A DNA stretch of 64,000 bases from assembly GCF_013030945.1 (NCBI RefSeq), contig NZ_JABBXF010000037.1, forward strand, positions 62,001-126,000, written 5' to 3'. Below are positions 8,775 to 18,200 of the stretch, one piece after another. Within the stretch, counting starts at the first letter, position 1. Each line of letters opens with the position of its first letter. The notes under the pieces were generated by a model. That model saw only the letters and a program-made list of their open reading frames with translations. It searched no databases and was not told the origin of the DNA. This DNA is from Streptomyces morookaense. GTDB lineage: Bacteria > Actinomycetota > Actinomycetes > Streptomycetales > Streptomycetaceae. Both the position numbers and the translations under genes were made by a program.

Positions 8775-10001
8775 TCAGACCTCCACCGAGAGAAAGTCCG
8801 CGAGTTGGACCAGCTGCGGAGACAGGTCGCGCTTGCGGCGTGCCACCAGGGTGACCGTGATGTCGCGCGCGTAGCGCTGGTAGCGCAGCCATTCAGGGGC
8901 GGCGCGTTTGATGCCGGTCAGAATCTCGACGGCCTGCGCATAATCGCGCTGCTCGGAGTGGGCGGCAGCCAGGTCGAGCAGGTGGCGGTTGCGGTTGTTG
9001 GAGGTCGAACGTCTCGGCATGACGACCTGGGCGGAAAGCGCGAGGGCTTTGCCGAACTCGCGCTGGATCATGGCGTTCTCGACCTCCTTCATGGCCACAG
9101 TTGTGGGGCCGAAGGTCGTCCAGTACTCGTGGTAGTCGATGACGTCCCGGCCGACCAGGACGGCGGCGGCTTTGGCTTGCCGGGTCAAATCGGCGGCCTC
9201 CGGGCTGCGATTGTTGCGGACGGCCGCTGCCGACGCCCGCAGCAGAAGCCAGCCCCACGTGCCGAGGTGGCCGGCGGTGGAGTGGCGGAAGGACGGTTCG
9301 ATCTCGTCCGCCGTGGCGACGGCGACCTGCTCGGCCTCGTCGAAGCGGCGCTGCCGAAGCAGGAGCCAGCACAGCGAAACCACTGCCGAGGCGGCGAGGA
9401 TCTGGTTGCCGCTCTGCTCGGCCAGGTCGATGGCTCGGCTCAGCGCCTGGTAGGCGAGGTCGTCGTGCCGCAGGTGGATCAGCGTGGAACCCGCCAGCTG
9501 ATACGCCTGCGCCTGCACCTTCAATGCCGCCAACCAGGCATCTCCGTCAGAGAGATCAGCGAGCTGGGCGGCTTCGGTCAGGAGACTGGGCAGGGCTGCG
9601 ACGGTGGCTGCGTAATTGTCGCCCTGATAGAGGCGGTTGCCCTCACGCAGCGACGCCCGCAGGCCCGTGAGGGTCGGGGCCTCGGCGGTGTCATCAGCCA
9701 GTACAACTCGGCCCAGGCCTCGGGCGGGTGTGATGACCCGCCGGACTGCCAGGATCCCAGCAGGGTCGGTTTCGGGGGCAACCGGCGGTGCGATCGGACC
9801 GGTCTGCATCAAGTCCGTCGTCCGTACCCCCAATGCCTGGGCAAGTTGACGCAGGGTGCTCATGCGGGCGCTGTCGCGGTCGTTGCGCTCCAGCTTCCGG
9901 ATCGTCGCCACCGATACCCCGGATGCCTCGGCGAGTTGCTCTTGGGTCATGCCCCTGCGCCGGCGCACTCTGCCGATCCGGTCTCCGATGCTCTCTGTCA
10001 T
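8775..10001 (-). CDS. XRE family regulator with C-terminal TPR-like helical domain
   Basis: A 408-residue DNA-binding protein. Residues 4-60 form an HTH_3 domain (GMTQEQLAEASGVSVATIRKLE); the remainder is alpha-helical and repeats in the manner of tetratricopeptide units. Streptomyces encodes many such regulators, and several sense a small molecule or peptide through the helical tail (family knowledge). I chose the ATG at 10001 over an upstream in-frame start because the HTH begins at once (MTESIGDRIG) and AGGAA lies upstream. It is divergent from the methyltransferase gene at 10229 across 227 bp, where its own operator would be expected. The target is unknown. Confidence 0.85.
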   Translation of the reverse strand: MTESIGDRIGRVRRRRGMTQEQLAEASGVSVATIRKLERNDRDSARMSTLRQLAQALGVRTTDLMQTGPIAPPVAPETDPAGILAVRRVITPARGLGRVVLADDTAEAPTLTGLRASLREGNRLYQGDNYAATVAALPSLLTEAAQLADLSDGDAWLAALKVQAQAYQLAGSTLIHLRHDDLAYQALSRAIDLAEQSGNQILAASAVVSLCWLLLRQRRFDEAEQVAVATADEIEPSFRHSTAGHLGTWGWLLLRASAAAVRNNRSPEAADLTRQAKAAAVLVGRDVIDYHEYWTTFGPTTVAMKEVENAMIQREFGKALALSAQVVMPRRSTSNNRNRHLLDLAAAHSEQRDYAQAVEILTGIKRAAPEWLRYQRYARDITVTLVARRKRDLSPQLVQLADFLSVEV

Positions 10002-10228
10002 GGCCGTTCCTGCACCTAGGACTTCGTTACCAGCCAACCAACCGTACGTCGCGCGTGCACCTTCCGGCATGAGGAGTCGGTGAGCGACCAGGCCAGGCGG
10101 GAAGGGCCCCGGGGCAGCCTTCGATTGAGGCTGGCGGGGAGGCCATTAAACCGCTGGTCGTTGCTTGCCCGACCGGGCGATGATGACCGCCACCGCCACC
10201 GACTGCGGGCAGAGGGAGGGCTGCATCC

Positions 10229-11035
10229 ATGGTTTCGCCCCACGACATGTATGCCGGGCGAGGCGCTGACATCGGTCTCGCAGAGGACTATTCGTGGCTG
10301 CTCACGCCGCAGTGGATGACCGGAGATGCCTTCCTCCAGCAAAATGCGGCCGTCCTCGCCGAATTCCCTGCGGGAAGCAGCATTCTGGACGCTGCGTGCG
10401 GGGTCGGCGTGGAGGTTGTCGCTCTGGCGCGCACTGGGTTCACAGTGGCCGCTTCGGACGCGAGCCCTGGCATGGTGGAGCAGTGCCGACGAAGGGTGGC
10501 TGACGCGGGCTTGAACGTACCCACCGAGGTGGCATGCTGGCGAGAACTCCCTCAGACGTGGCAAACGCGTTTCGATCTCGTGCTCTGCACCGGCAACTCC
10601 ATCGTGCACGCTGCCGACGAGCAGGAGATGATCTCCAGCCTCAGAGGCCTGCGTGACGTGCTCGCCGAGCGCGGCAAACTGCTTGTGACGTCGAGGAACT
10701 GGGAGAAGCTCCACGCGGAGAGACAACGTCTTGCAGTTCCTTCGCAGCTGCAGAGACACGGCGAGCGCCAGGGGCTGGGGATTTACCTATGGAGCATCCC
10801 GGAGACGTGGGGCGCGCCACATGTGGCCGAGATCGTGATTCTCGTATTCGAGGGGGATGCGGTGGTCTCCCGACGCCACGAAATTACTTTCCAGCCGTTC
10901 CGTCATGATGAACTCGTCGATCGGATGGAGCAGAGCGGGCTGTCTGTCGTGGGTGACAGCTACGAAGCGGATGCGGACTGGTACAGCATCATCGTCCAAC
11001 GAGCCGATCGCTCCGCGTCGCGGCGGTGGTGCTGA
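10229..11035 (+). CDS. class I SAM-dependent methyltransferase
   Basis: A 268-residue Rossmann-fold methyltransferase. Motif I is ILDAACGVGVEVVAL, the acidic ribose contact lies in FTVAASDASPGM, and the post-II segment is FDLVLCTGNSI. GGGAGGG stands eight bases before the ATG. Substrate is unknown; the segment YLWSIPETWGAPH is not diagnostic to me. It is transcribed divergently from the XRE regulator and lies in an accessory stretch, so control by that regulator is plausible but not shown. A 343-bp region without a supported gene follows. Confidence 0.83.
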   Translation: MVSPHDMYAGRGADIGLAEDYSWLLTPQWMTGDAFLQQNAAVLAEFPAGSSILDAACGVGVEVVALARTGFTVAASDASPGMVEQCRRRVADAGLNVPTEVACWRELPQTWQTRFDLVLCTGNSIVHAADEQEMISSLRGLRDVLAERGKLLVTSRNWEKLHAERQRLAVPSQLQRHGERQGLGIYLWSIPETWGAPHVAEIVILVFEGDAVVSRRHEITFQPFRHDELVDRMEQSGLSVVGDSYEADADWYSIIVQRADRSASRRWC

Positions 11036-11378
11036 ACTACGTTTGCTTCACGGCCAGGTGGACGTTGATGGCCGGTCCGCCGCGGGACCTGCCGAGGGAC
11101 GGACGCGGTGGTGGACGTCACCACGCTGAACGTGGGACTACGGCCTGGACGCCGACCACAGTGGGCTGGCCAGCCCGTGCAGGAGCTCGTCCACCGACCG
11201 AGGCGGAACGCTGCACTCCGACAGCAGAAATCCTCATTCCTGTGGTTCGGTAATCGAGATTTGCGCTGCCGGAGGCGGGACTTCCGGCAGCCCCGCCAGG
11301 ACGTGCTACGGGCCGACCTGCGCATCGCAACGCCTGCCGCCAGGGACTGCTGATGTTGCCGACACCTACGCTCAAATT
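11036..11378. other. gene-free interval, no feature recognised
   Basis: The 343 bases between the methyltransferase and the HD-domain gene contain only short overlapping reading frames in several registers with no ribosome binding site and no family resemblance. Codon-position bias is weak. No strong hairpin or repeat was seen. It may be decayed coding sequence. Confidence 0.5.
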
Positions 11379-11966
11379 TCAGGGCATGCCGTCGTTCTCG
11401 CCGAGGGCTGCACGAAGCCAGTCCAGCGGTTCGGAAGCGAGGAGGGCATCTGCCAGAGCGATCCCCGTCTTGGTGACAAGCCGGGTCCGGCTGTTGTCGA
11501 TCCACCGCTGAGCGTTGGCGTAGCCCTGGGCTCGGTATTCGATGCCTTGGAGCAGGCACTCCAGCTTGTCGGCATCGCGGGCGCAGAGTGCCTCCGGCGT
11601 GTCCTTGTCCTCGTATTCGGAGACAACGGAGCAGAGGGCTTCTGCGAGCGCATCAGGCATGCCCGCGACCTGGTCGGCGGTGACGTCCCGCGGGTCCACA
11701 GCATCCGCGTACTTCTTGCCCAGGCGATTGACGTCGCCAGTGCGGCTCTCCTGACTGTCGTGCCAGACGGCCAGGAGAGCGGCCCGAGCAGGATCGGCCC
11801 CTTCGAGCTTGGCGATGACGGAGGCGATCAGCGAGGTCCGCCAGGAATGCTCGGCGACGCTCTCCGGGTCGCGGACACCGGCCATCCACCAGCCGGTGCG
11901 GCGCGATTGCTTGAGCGTGCCGGCTTCGAACAGGAAATGTGCCACCGCCGTGAGGTTGCCGGCCAT
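11379..11966 (-). CDS. HD domain-containing protein, 5'-deoxynucleotidase (YfbR)-like
   Basis: A 195-residue metal-dependent phosphohydrolase. The HD signature is seen as VAEHSWR and, about 35 residues later, AVWHDSQESRTGDVNR, giving the H...HD...D ligand set. This spacing matches the YfbR/HDDC2 branch, which removes phosphate from deoxynucleoside monophosphates (family knowledge). The start was moved from an upstream ATG to the one at 11966 because GGGAGGG lies seven bases before it. A probable truncated reading frame (11993-12220) ends 26 bases upstream on the same strand. Its role here, nucleotide recycling or accessory defence, cannot be decided. Confidence 0.85.
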   Translation of the reverse strand: MAGNLTAVAHFLFEAGTLKQSRRTGWWMAGVRDPESVAEHSWRTSLIASVIAKLEGADPARAALLAVWHDSQESRTGDVNRLGKKYADAVDPRDVTADQVAGMPDALAEALCSVVSEYEDKDTPEALCARDADKLECLLQGIEYRAQGYANAQRWIDNSRTRLVTKTGIALADALLASEPLDWLRAALGENDGMP

Positions 11967-11992
11967 CCCGTAACCCTCCCATGTTCGGGTGG

Positions 11993-12220
11993 TCACGCCT
12001 CGGCGAGGCGAACCGCGTATCGGACTCCTTCGAGTTCCCGGCGTGAGCGTGCCGAGCTCTGAGCTCCATCCAACAGGATCTCCAGGTCCAAGTAGCCGTA
12101 GCTGGGGGCGAGTCGGCCGACCAAGTGTCGGAGATCCTGACCTGGATACCGGGCGTCACGAACACCTACCCGGAGGCGGGAACGGTGGCCGGTAGCCGCA
12201 CCCTGCTGCTCACCTTCGGC
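11993..12220 (-). pseudogene. probable 3' remnant of a gene with no usable start
   Basis: On the minus strand an open frame runs to a TGA at 11993-11995 and encodes a natural-looking C-terminus (LVGRLAPSYGYLDLEILLDG, then RRELEGVRYAVRLAEA) with G/C-rich third positions. An in-frame stop lies about 75 codons upstream and no ATG or GTG is available between, so it is probably a truncated gene. It ends 26 bases before the HD-domain gene, consistent with a former operon. I do not recognise the family. Confidence 0.35.
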
Positions 12221-12265
12221 CCTCCGACTCTCATGGCGTTGCCGTCAACTCCTGCTGTGCAACGC

Positions 12266-12303
12266 AGCGAGGCCCTGCCGGAGATCTCTGACAGGGCCTC
12301 GCT
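12266..12303. terminator. hairpin terminator after the immunity-type operon
   Basis: Arms 12266-12277 and 12292-12303 are perfectly complementary (AGCGAGGCCCTG and its complement) with a 14-base loop. The hairpin begins eight bases beyond the last codon of the minus-strand gene at 12311 and so probably ends the toxin-immunity transcript. Confidence 0.8.
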
Positions 12304-12310
12304 GTTCGCT

Positions 12311-13036
12311 TCATCCAATGACTGCTGCCGCCCAGGCAGCGATTTCGCCGGCCGACATGTGCAGCTCCTGGCCGTCGGTGGCAGCCAACCAGTGCCCGTT
12401 CCACTGCACTGTCCACTTCTCATTACGATGGTTCCACAGATCGAGATAGGCGTTTCGGACGCCCTCGAGGAGACCTAGCTCGTGCAACAGGTAATCCGGC
12501 GAGAAGAATACCGGCAGGTCACCGATCGTTCCTGTCCCGGTTTGCGGGTTGTTGAAGCGCACCAGGACGTACGGACTGGGCTTGCGGTTCAGGTCGGAGG
12601 CCTTGAGCATACGACTGAATCGCTCGGCAGCTTGATCCACTGATTCGGCACCGGAGATCTCGGAGGAGTACCCCGGAAACACGCCGAAAGTAACACTGTT
12701 GAGATCTGGGTCTCCTAGGAACAATCGATGAGCTTCCGGTCTGATCCGGCCGATGACGTCGAATTCGCGTCCAGGCCAGGTGAAGCCTGGAAGGGCGGTC
12801 AGTGGCGCTGGTCGCCCAATTATCTCATCTTCTCTGTTGCGCACGAACTCAAGGACGGCGCAGCATAGTTCCGCATCATACGAATCCTTTGTGTTCAGCC
12901 TGAACACGTGCTGGCGGTCCGAACTCAGAGCCGCCAACAGCGTGAAACCGGGGGTAGGGGACCACTCCCAGGCGTCAGAAATCTCTGAGAGTGGCCTTGC
13001 GTTGGGGAGTGCTGACAGTTTCGTGGCAATGTCCAT
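12311..13036 (-). CDS. hypothetical protein in polymorphic toxin locus, candidate immunity or accessory protein
   Basis: A 241-residue soluble protein, no recognised domain. It has no signal peptide or membrane segment, is rich in aromatic residues, and holds a tryptophan-rich patch near the C-terminus (KWTVQWNGHWLAATDG). It starts three bases after the stop of the DUF4265-like gene and has no clear ribosome binding site of its own, so it is probably translated by coupling. It is the last gene of a co-directional set downstream of the 11-kb toxin gene. From position alone it could be an immunity protein for a tip carried by another allele or an accessory factor. Function is not shown by the sequence. 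Confidence 0.75.
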   Translation of the reverse strand: MDIATKLSALPNARPLSEISDAWEWSPTPGFTLLAALSSDRQHVFRLNTKDSYDAELCCAVLEFVRNREDEIIGRPAPLTALPGFTWPGREFDVIGRIRPEAHRLFLGDPDLNSVTFGVFPGYSSEISGAESVDQAAERFSRMLKASDLNRKPSPYVLVRFNNPQTGTGTIGDLPVFFSPDYLLHELGLLEGVRNAYLDLWNHRNEKWTVQWNGHWLAATDGQELHMSAGEIAAWAAAVIG

Positions 13037-13039
13037 AGC

Positions 13040-13588
13040 CTAGTTCAGCGGCAATGAGCTACGGTTGTCAACATCCCGGGCGTCCCGGGCGTCCTTGCAG
13101 CGAAACGGCTCGGCATCAGCCCATTCCCAATATGCGGTCCCCCGGTGGACCTCCTCCTCGACGGCTCGATAAATCCCTGAAGGGTCAGCGTCGGCGGGAA
13201 CATCGATCGCGATGTGCCTGTCCCCGCTCCACTCGCTCAAGAAGCCTTCGGAAGCGATCGCCTCGCGGAGCAGTGCACGAGAGTCGATCCCTCCCTCTGG
13301 CGGTCTCGGCTCGGTAAAGAAGACGTGGAAAACTCGGCGTCCAGAGCGGGCCTTCACGCTCGCTACGAGTTTCCCTTCGCGCAACCCCACGACGTCACCC
13401 AGCGCCAATCCGTAGGACCGAAATGGGATGCACGACACCTCGAAAACCTCACCAGGCAGCTCACGAAGCCACAGCTGCTCGAGGGTATTCGGGAACCCGA
13501 ACGGCTCGAGATCCACCAGCGCAAGGAGACTCTGACAAGGCCGCCACGCGGGGTTGTCGTGGCCAACGAACATTGTGTCGCTGTGCAT
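13040..13588 (-). CDS. DUF4265 family protein, candidate immunity protein
   Basis: A 182-residue soluble protein. The segment EVSCIPFRSYGLALGDVVGL followed by GKLVASVKARSGRRVFHVFF matches the core of DUF4265 as I know it. The family's biochemical role is not established, and members are often found beside secreted toxin genes (family context). Here it lies second after the RHS toxin gene, 75 bp after the YwqG-like gene and three bases before the next one. The ribosome binding site is weak (GAG seven bases upstream) and the local sequence is less GC-rich than the flanking core genes, as is usual for exchangeable immunity cassettes. Confidence 0.8.
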   Translation of the reverse strand: MHSDTMFVGHDNPAWRPCQSLLALVDLEPFGFPNTLEQLWLRELPGEVFEVSCIPFRSYGLALGDVVGLREGKLVASVKARSGRRVFHVFFTEPRPPEGGIDSRALLREAIASEGFLSEWSGDRHIAIDVPADADPSGIYRAVEEEVHRGTAYWEWADAEPFRCKDARDARDVDNRSSLPLN

Positions 13589-13663
13589 TATTTCTCTTTC
13601 GTTTGTGACAACAAACCCTCCAGGCCGCGTGACTATGGGTAGGTTCTTGGGTTTTGAACAGGG

Positions 13664-14656
13664 CTACTGCTCGTTGATCCTGTGCGGGTGTGAGGCGTCG
13701 ATGGTGCAGACGAAGATGCGCAAGGCGCCAGCCCTTCCCACGACGACACGCGTCGGAGTGCTGATCCCGTGTGCAGGAGTCTCCGCGTCCTCCACGGGTC
13801 TCCAGCTCAGGCTCCCGTTGTCCCACTCCTTGCTGTCGATGGTTACCAGCAGTTGCATCGGGGCGCCACAATCGCAGACCATTCTCTGAGGACCTGTCAG
13901 GTGCCACGAGGCGAAGCCCCCTGCCTTCCAGCCGGGCGCGACCGAGAGATCGTATTGATAGTGCGGTGACTCTTCGTTGTCCCAGTCTTCCCACTCCTCC
14001 AGAGACTCCTGGAGTGCTTCAGGGAGGAGCTCGAAGGTCTGGTGCTCAATAATCTGTTCCGGTTGTAGAACGCATGCGTCAGGAACGTATCCGCCGCGCC
14101 CCACGACCTTGATCTCGGGAACTTCCGTCAACTGGGTGGAGGTTAGCGTCGAATTCCGCCACACCAGCCGGACGTCAATCTCGTTGCCCTCTCCGTGGGC
14201 ATCGAACGGGCACCAAAGGATCTGCAATACGTCCTTGCCGTCTGGAAACCCTAGAGCTGGAACGTCCCCCCGGAACAACTGGAGAACCGGAAGCATGGGA
14301 ATGGGGGCGTCATCAGAGAGCTCCGGAGCGTATTTACTTCGCTTGTTCAGGGAAGCCAGCCGCTCACGTTCCTCATCGGTAGGCCCGGCGGGCTCCTGCC
14401 GACTCCAAGCCGCGTCGAGGATGCGTCGTCGCGCCCTCACATTGTCCAACAGCTCGCCGCGTGACTTCCGGTGAGGGGCAGTGCAGACAGGCCAAGGTTC
14501 GTCGTCGGGCCAGAGGAGCGGGCCCCCTGCGGAGCTGTCCGTCGGTCCGGGGCATCCCGGACGCGGGTGAAGGCGCGTAGCGATTGAGGTATGTTCGCGA
14601 AGCTCTGGAAAGACAGCCTCGATATCGATGGGACGCGCGGGCGTCGTCCGGGGCAT
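13664..14656 (-). CDS. DUF1963/YwqG-like protein, likely immunity protein of the adjacent nuclease toxin
   Basis: A 330-residue soluble protein placed directly after the toxin tip, 79 bp downstream, with GGAGG five bases before its ATG. The N-terminal PGCPGPTDSSAGGPLLWPDD and the later HLTGPQRMVCDCGAPMQLLV resemble the YwqG/DUF1963 superfamily, known as a bacterial immunity-protein fold in polymorphic toxin systems. Position and strong ribosome binding site make it the best candidate for neutralising the endonuclease tip of the preceding gene. Two cysteines in VCDCG may be a structural or metal site. The assignment as cognate immunity is inferred from position and fold family, not from any interface residue. 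Confidence 0.8.
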   Translation of the reverse strand: MPRTTPARPIDIEAVFPELREHTSIATRLHPRPGCPGPTDSSAGGPLLWPDDEPWPVCTAPHRKSRGELLDNVRARRRILDAAWSRQEPAGPTDEERERLASLNKRSKYAPELSDDAPIPMLPVLQLFRGDVPALGFPDGKDVLQILWCPFDAHGEGNEIDVRLVWRNSTLTSTQLTEVPEIKVVGRGGYVPDACVLQPEQIIEHQTFELLPEALQESLEEWEDWDNEESPHYQYDLSVAPGWKAGGFASWHLTGPQRMVCDCGAPMQLLVTIDSKEWDNGSLSWRPVEDAETPAHGISTPTRVVVGRAGALRIFVCTIDASHPHRINEQ

Positions 14657-14735
14657 GCAGACCTCCGTAAATGCAAGCTCGGCTAGTGTACCCGGTACGT
14701 CTGGGGCCCACGGTCGCCCGTGGGCCCCAGATCGG

Positions 14736-15220
14736 TCAGTATCTAAATTTTCCTGAGATGACTCCGGCTGCCGGGTTTTCCAAGAATCCGGAGAGGTTGA
14801 ACCCCTTGTCTCCCGTAGCCGCGAAATCCAGGCGGATCGGAATCGGGTTTGCCCCTTCGTAAACCGGATTCACGGAATATTGCACGGTTTCGCCGGCGTC
14901 GACCGCATCGTAGACCTGCTGCTCGATGAGGTCCCGCATCCATGGCGAGTTGACAGGATTCTGGGTCAGCGTGACGAGGTTGTAACGCGCCAGCGGTCCC
15001 TTACCTGCACCTCCCAGGCGATTGGCCAGAAGGTGGCCTCTTGCCTCGTTGTAATTCGTTCCGTTGCCACGCCAGCCTGGCGGCCTCATGCCACCAGCCT
15101 CCGTGCCGGTGTCCAGCATCGACTTGTCAATCGAGGCGTGAACGGCCTGAGGCCGCCCGAGCCCATCCAAGGCCTCGTACCGGACACTCCCACTGAACCC
15201 GTAGCGGTCAGTGCCACAGT
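14736..15220 (-). other. nuclease toxin tip (endonuclease NS_2-like) of the RHS protein
   Basis: The last approximately 160 residues, after the HINT motif VPVLVHNCG, form a separate domain. The conserved histidine is in ARGHLLANRLGG, and the metal-coordinating asparagine is expected in YNLVTLTQNPVN with the tryptophan two residues later. This is the RGH...N pattern of His-Me finger (beta-beta-alpha metal) nucleases. It should cleave DNA and perhaps RNA non-specifically once released (family knowledge). The tip is the part exchanged between strains in such systems. Confidence 0.85.
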
Positions 15221-18200
15221 TGTGCACCAGGACCGGCACGTCGTCGGCCAGCACGTAGTACGTGTGCAACCCGTCGACCGTGAGGTCATAGGTAACGACG
15301 TTGTCCTGGTGGTAAAGACGGACCCCGGTGACCTCGACCGTGCCGCTGTCGGTCTCAAGGAGGTCGCCGGTGCGGAGGTCCTTGGCCTCAACGAAGGCGG
15401 ATTGCGTCCGGTCGTAGAACGGGTGGTGATAGGTAGTTGTGACCGTCGTCGCCGAAGCAGCGGTTGGGCTCAGGGCCGCAACTGCCGTGGCAGCAGAAGC
15501 CAGGCCGAGGGCGGCCTTCTTCAGGAAGCGGGACTTGAGGGACGGCTGGGTCGTCGGGGCGACGGTCACGTCCACGAAGTCACGGTCGGTGCGGGTGACG
15601 ATGACCTTGTCGACCTTGTGGGTCTCCGTGCCCCCTGGCTTGCCCGCTACCGCGTTCTTGACTTCGTCGCCGGCCTTGACCTCGTCGATGCGCTTGGATG
15701 AGCCGTCGGCCATGGCCACACGGGTTTCACCCGTGAAACTGTGCGCCTGACCACAACCGGACGGGCGCCTCAGGCCAGCTCCGATGGCTCCACCAATTGC
15801 CCCGCCGATTGCCCCGTCCGCAGCCCCACCAGCCGCGGCCTTGGCCGCCCCCGACCACGAACACCTCGCCCCACTACGAGAGCAGGTGAGCCCATAGTCA
15901 GTGGCACCAACAGCACCCCCGGACAATCCTCCGATCGACGCACCCTCCAAGGAGTTGGCCACCACCTTCGGCAGCACGCTCCCCAGTGCCGACTCCGCCA
16001 GCTTGCCGCCCAGTGCGCCGCCCAACGCGCCGCCGATGGCGCCGCCCACGGCGCCCACGGCCACGGCGCCGGCGAAGGCGCTCACTGAACAGCCGCCCGC
16101 CTGGCCGGACATGCACTTCGCGCCCTGGTTCACCGCGCCGCCGACCGCGCCGGCGAGCGCACCGCAGCCCGCTGCGCCGACCACCGCTCCGACGCCACCC
16201 GTTGCTGCGCCCACCGCGGCCTCGCAGCCGACGAAGACCGCGGTGGAGACTGCGAACGAAGCGATGGCTGCCGCATGGTTCTTGAAGTAGGTCGTCGCCG
16301 TGCGGACGGCCTTGGCCGTGGCGTGGTAGGTCGTGGTCACGGCGTGGACGGTCTGGTGGTAGACGTGACTGACCACGCGCGTAGTGGCGTGATAGACGTG
16401 GCTGACCCGATGTCTGATGTACCGGAAGCTGTCGTGAATTTCCCGATTCAGCTGGGCTATCTCACGGTCCAGGCGGTTCATCTCCCGCCTGAAGCTCGCC
16501 ATGGTGTCGTCGAACTCGCGCGACATCCAGGAACTGGCCCGGTGGTACGTGTTCGCTGTCCAACTGGAGACGGAGTCCCAGGCATTGGTGAGGGCGTGCC
16601 ACCCGCTCGACGCCCAGGAGGTCAGATGGTGCCAGCCGCTGGAGGCCGCGTGCTTGAGACTGCCCCACCAGCCGTGGCCCGACGGGTCGGTGCCCTTCAG
16701 CGGGTTGTCCTCGACGTAGGCGAAGGGGTTGGCGGCGGCCTCGTTCGGGACCGGGTCGAAGGACATGGTGTCCCGGTTCATGAACTGGCCCGCGGCCGGG
16801 TTGTACCAGCGGGCGGCCATGTTGACCTTGCCGGTGGCGAGGTCCGTCCAGCCGGACTGGTAGCCGAGCCTGCCGACCGGCGTGCCAGTCGTCCCGGTCA
16901 CGTTGCCGAGCGGGTCGTAGGCGTTCGAGCCGCTCATCGCAGCGCCCGTCGCCGAGAAGTTGCCCACCACGTCGTCGTGCTGGTCGGTGAGGGCGAGGCT
17001 GCCCGTGCCTGCGGCGGCGCCGGCCATGCCGATGCCGACGAGGCCACCGTCGGGGGTCCAGGTGTAGGTACTGGAGCCGTCCGAGGCGAGGGTGTTGCCG
17101 GTACCGCTGTACGAGAAGGCGATCTTGCTGCCGTCCGTACCGGTGCCGGTCATGACGCGACCCAGTGCGTCGGTGACGTAGGTCTGGGTTCCCTGCGTGA
17201 CCTGTTGGTCGAAGGCGTCCGATGCGAAGGCCGTGGTGGTGGAACCGGTCGCCTGCTGGGTCAGTGTGCCGCGCGGCGTGTAGCGGTAGGTGTTGACGCC
17301 GTCGCTGGTGAGCTGGTCCCGCGCGTCGTAGGTGTAGACGTTGGACCCGATGCGGATGCGGTTGCCGGAGTCGTCGTACGCGTATGCAGTAGTGGTGCTC
17401 CCGTTGTTCCAGGACGTCAGGCGGTCCGCCCAGTCGTAGGTATAGGTGTTGTTGGACGGGCCCGCGAGACCGGACGTTGTCTTGCCGGTCAAGTTCCCGT
17501 TGGCGTCGTAGCCATAGCCGATGGAGGCGACGGTGGCGCCGAGCGCCGTCTTCAGGTTGTCGCTCACGAGCCGGTGCAAGTTGTCGTAGCCGAAGGTGCG
17601 GACGTTGCCGTCCTTGCCGCCGTACTGGACATTGGCCGGCTGCGAGAGCGAGTTGTAGGTGTAGGTGAGCCGGGTGCCGGTCGCCGGGTCGTTGAGGGTC
17701 GCCAGACGGTCGGCTTTGTCATAGCCGTACGTGGTCGTGCCCGCTGCGTCGGTACGCGACGTGGTCAGACCGTCGCCGTCATAGGCGAACGAGCTGGAGC
17801 CCGCCGTCCCGTTGGCGCTGAGCAGCAGCCCGCGGTCGTTGTAGGTGAAGGTGTTGGACGTCGCCGGGATCGTGGTGCCGACGGCACTGGTGGCCGCGGT
17901 CAGCATGCGGTTGTCCGCGTCGTAGCTGAAGCTGCGGCTCGCCGTGGGGGCGTCGGCTCCGGTGCCGGACTGGCTGGTGACGTTGCCCAGGGCGTCGTAG
18001 TCGGAGGTGACGGTGACGCCGCCGGGAGCGGTCTGGGTCACGGGGTGCCCCGCCGCGTCGTAGGACGTGGTGAAGGTGGAGTCGGCCGCGGAGGTGTAGC
18101 TGTAGGTGGACGTGGAGACCGCCGGCTCGATGACCGACTCGGGCAGGTTCCAGGAGTTGAAGGTGTAGTAGCGGGCGTTGCCACGGCCATCGGTGAAGCG

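Noticed and set aside
14736..15220. Toxin tip as an EndoU or HNH nuclease
   Set aside because: The RGHLL...NLV...N pattern fits endonuclease NS_2 better; no HNH triad or EndoU two-histidine pattern was seen.
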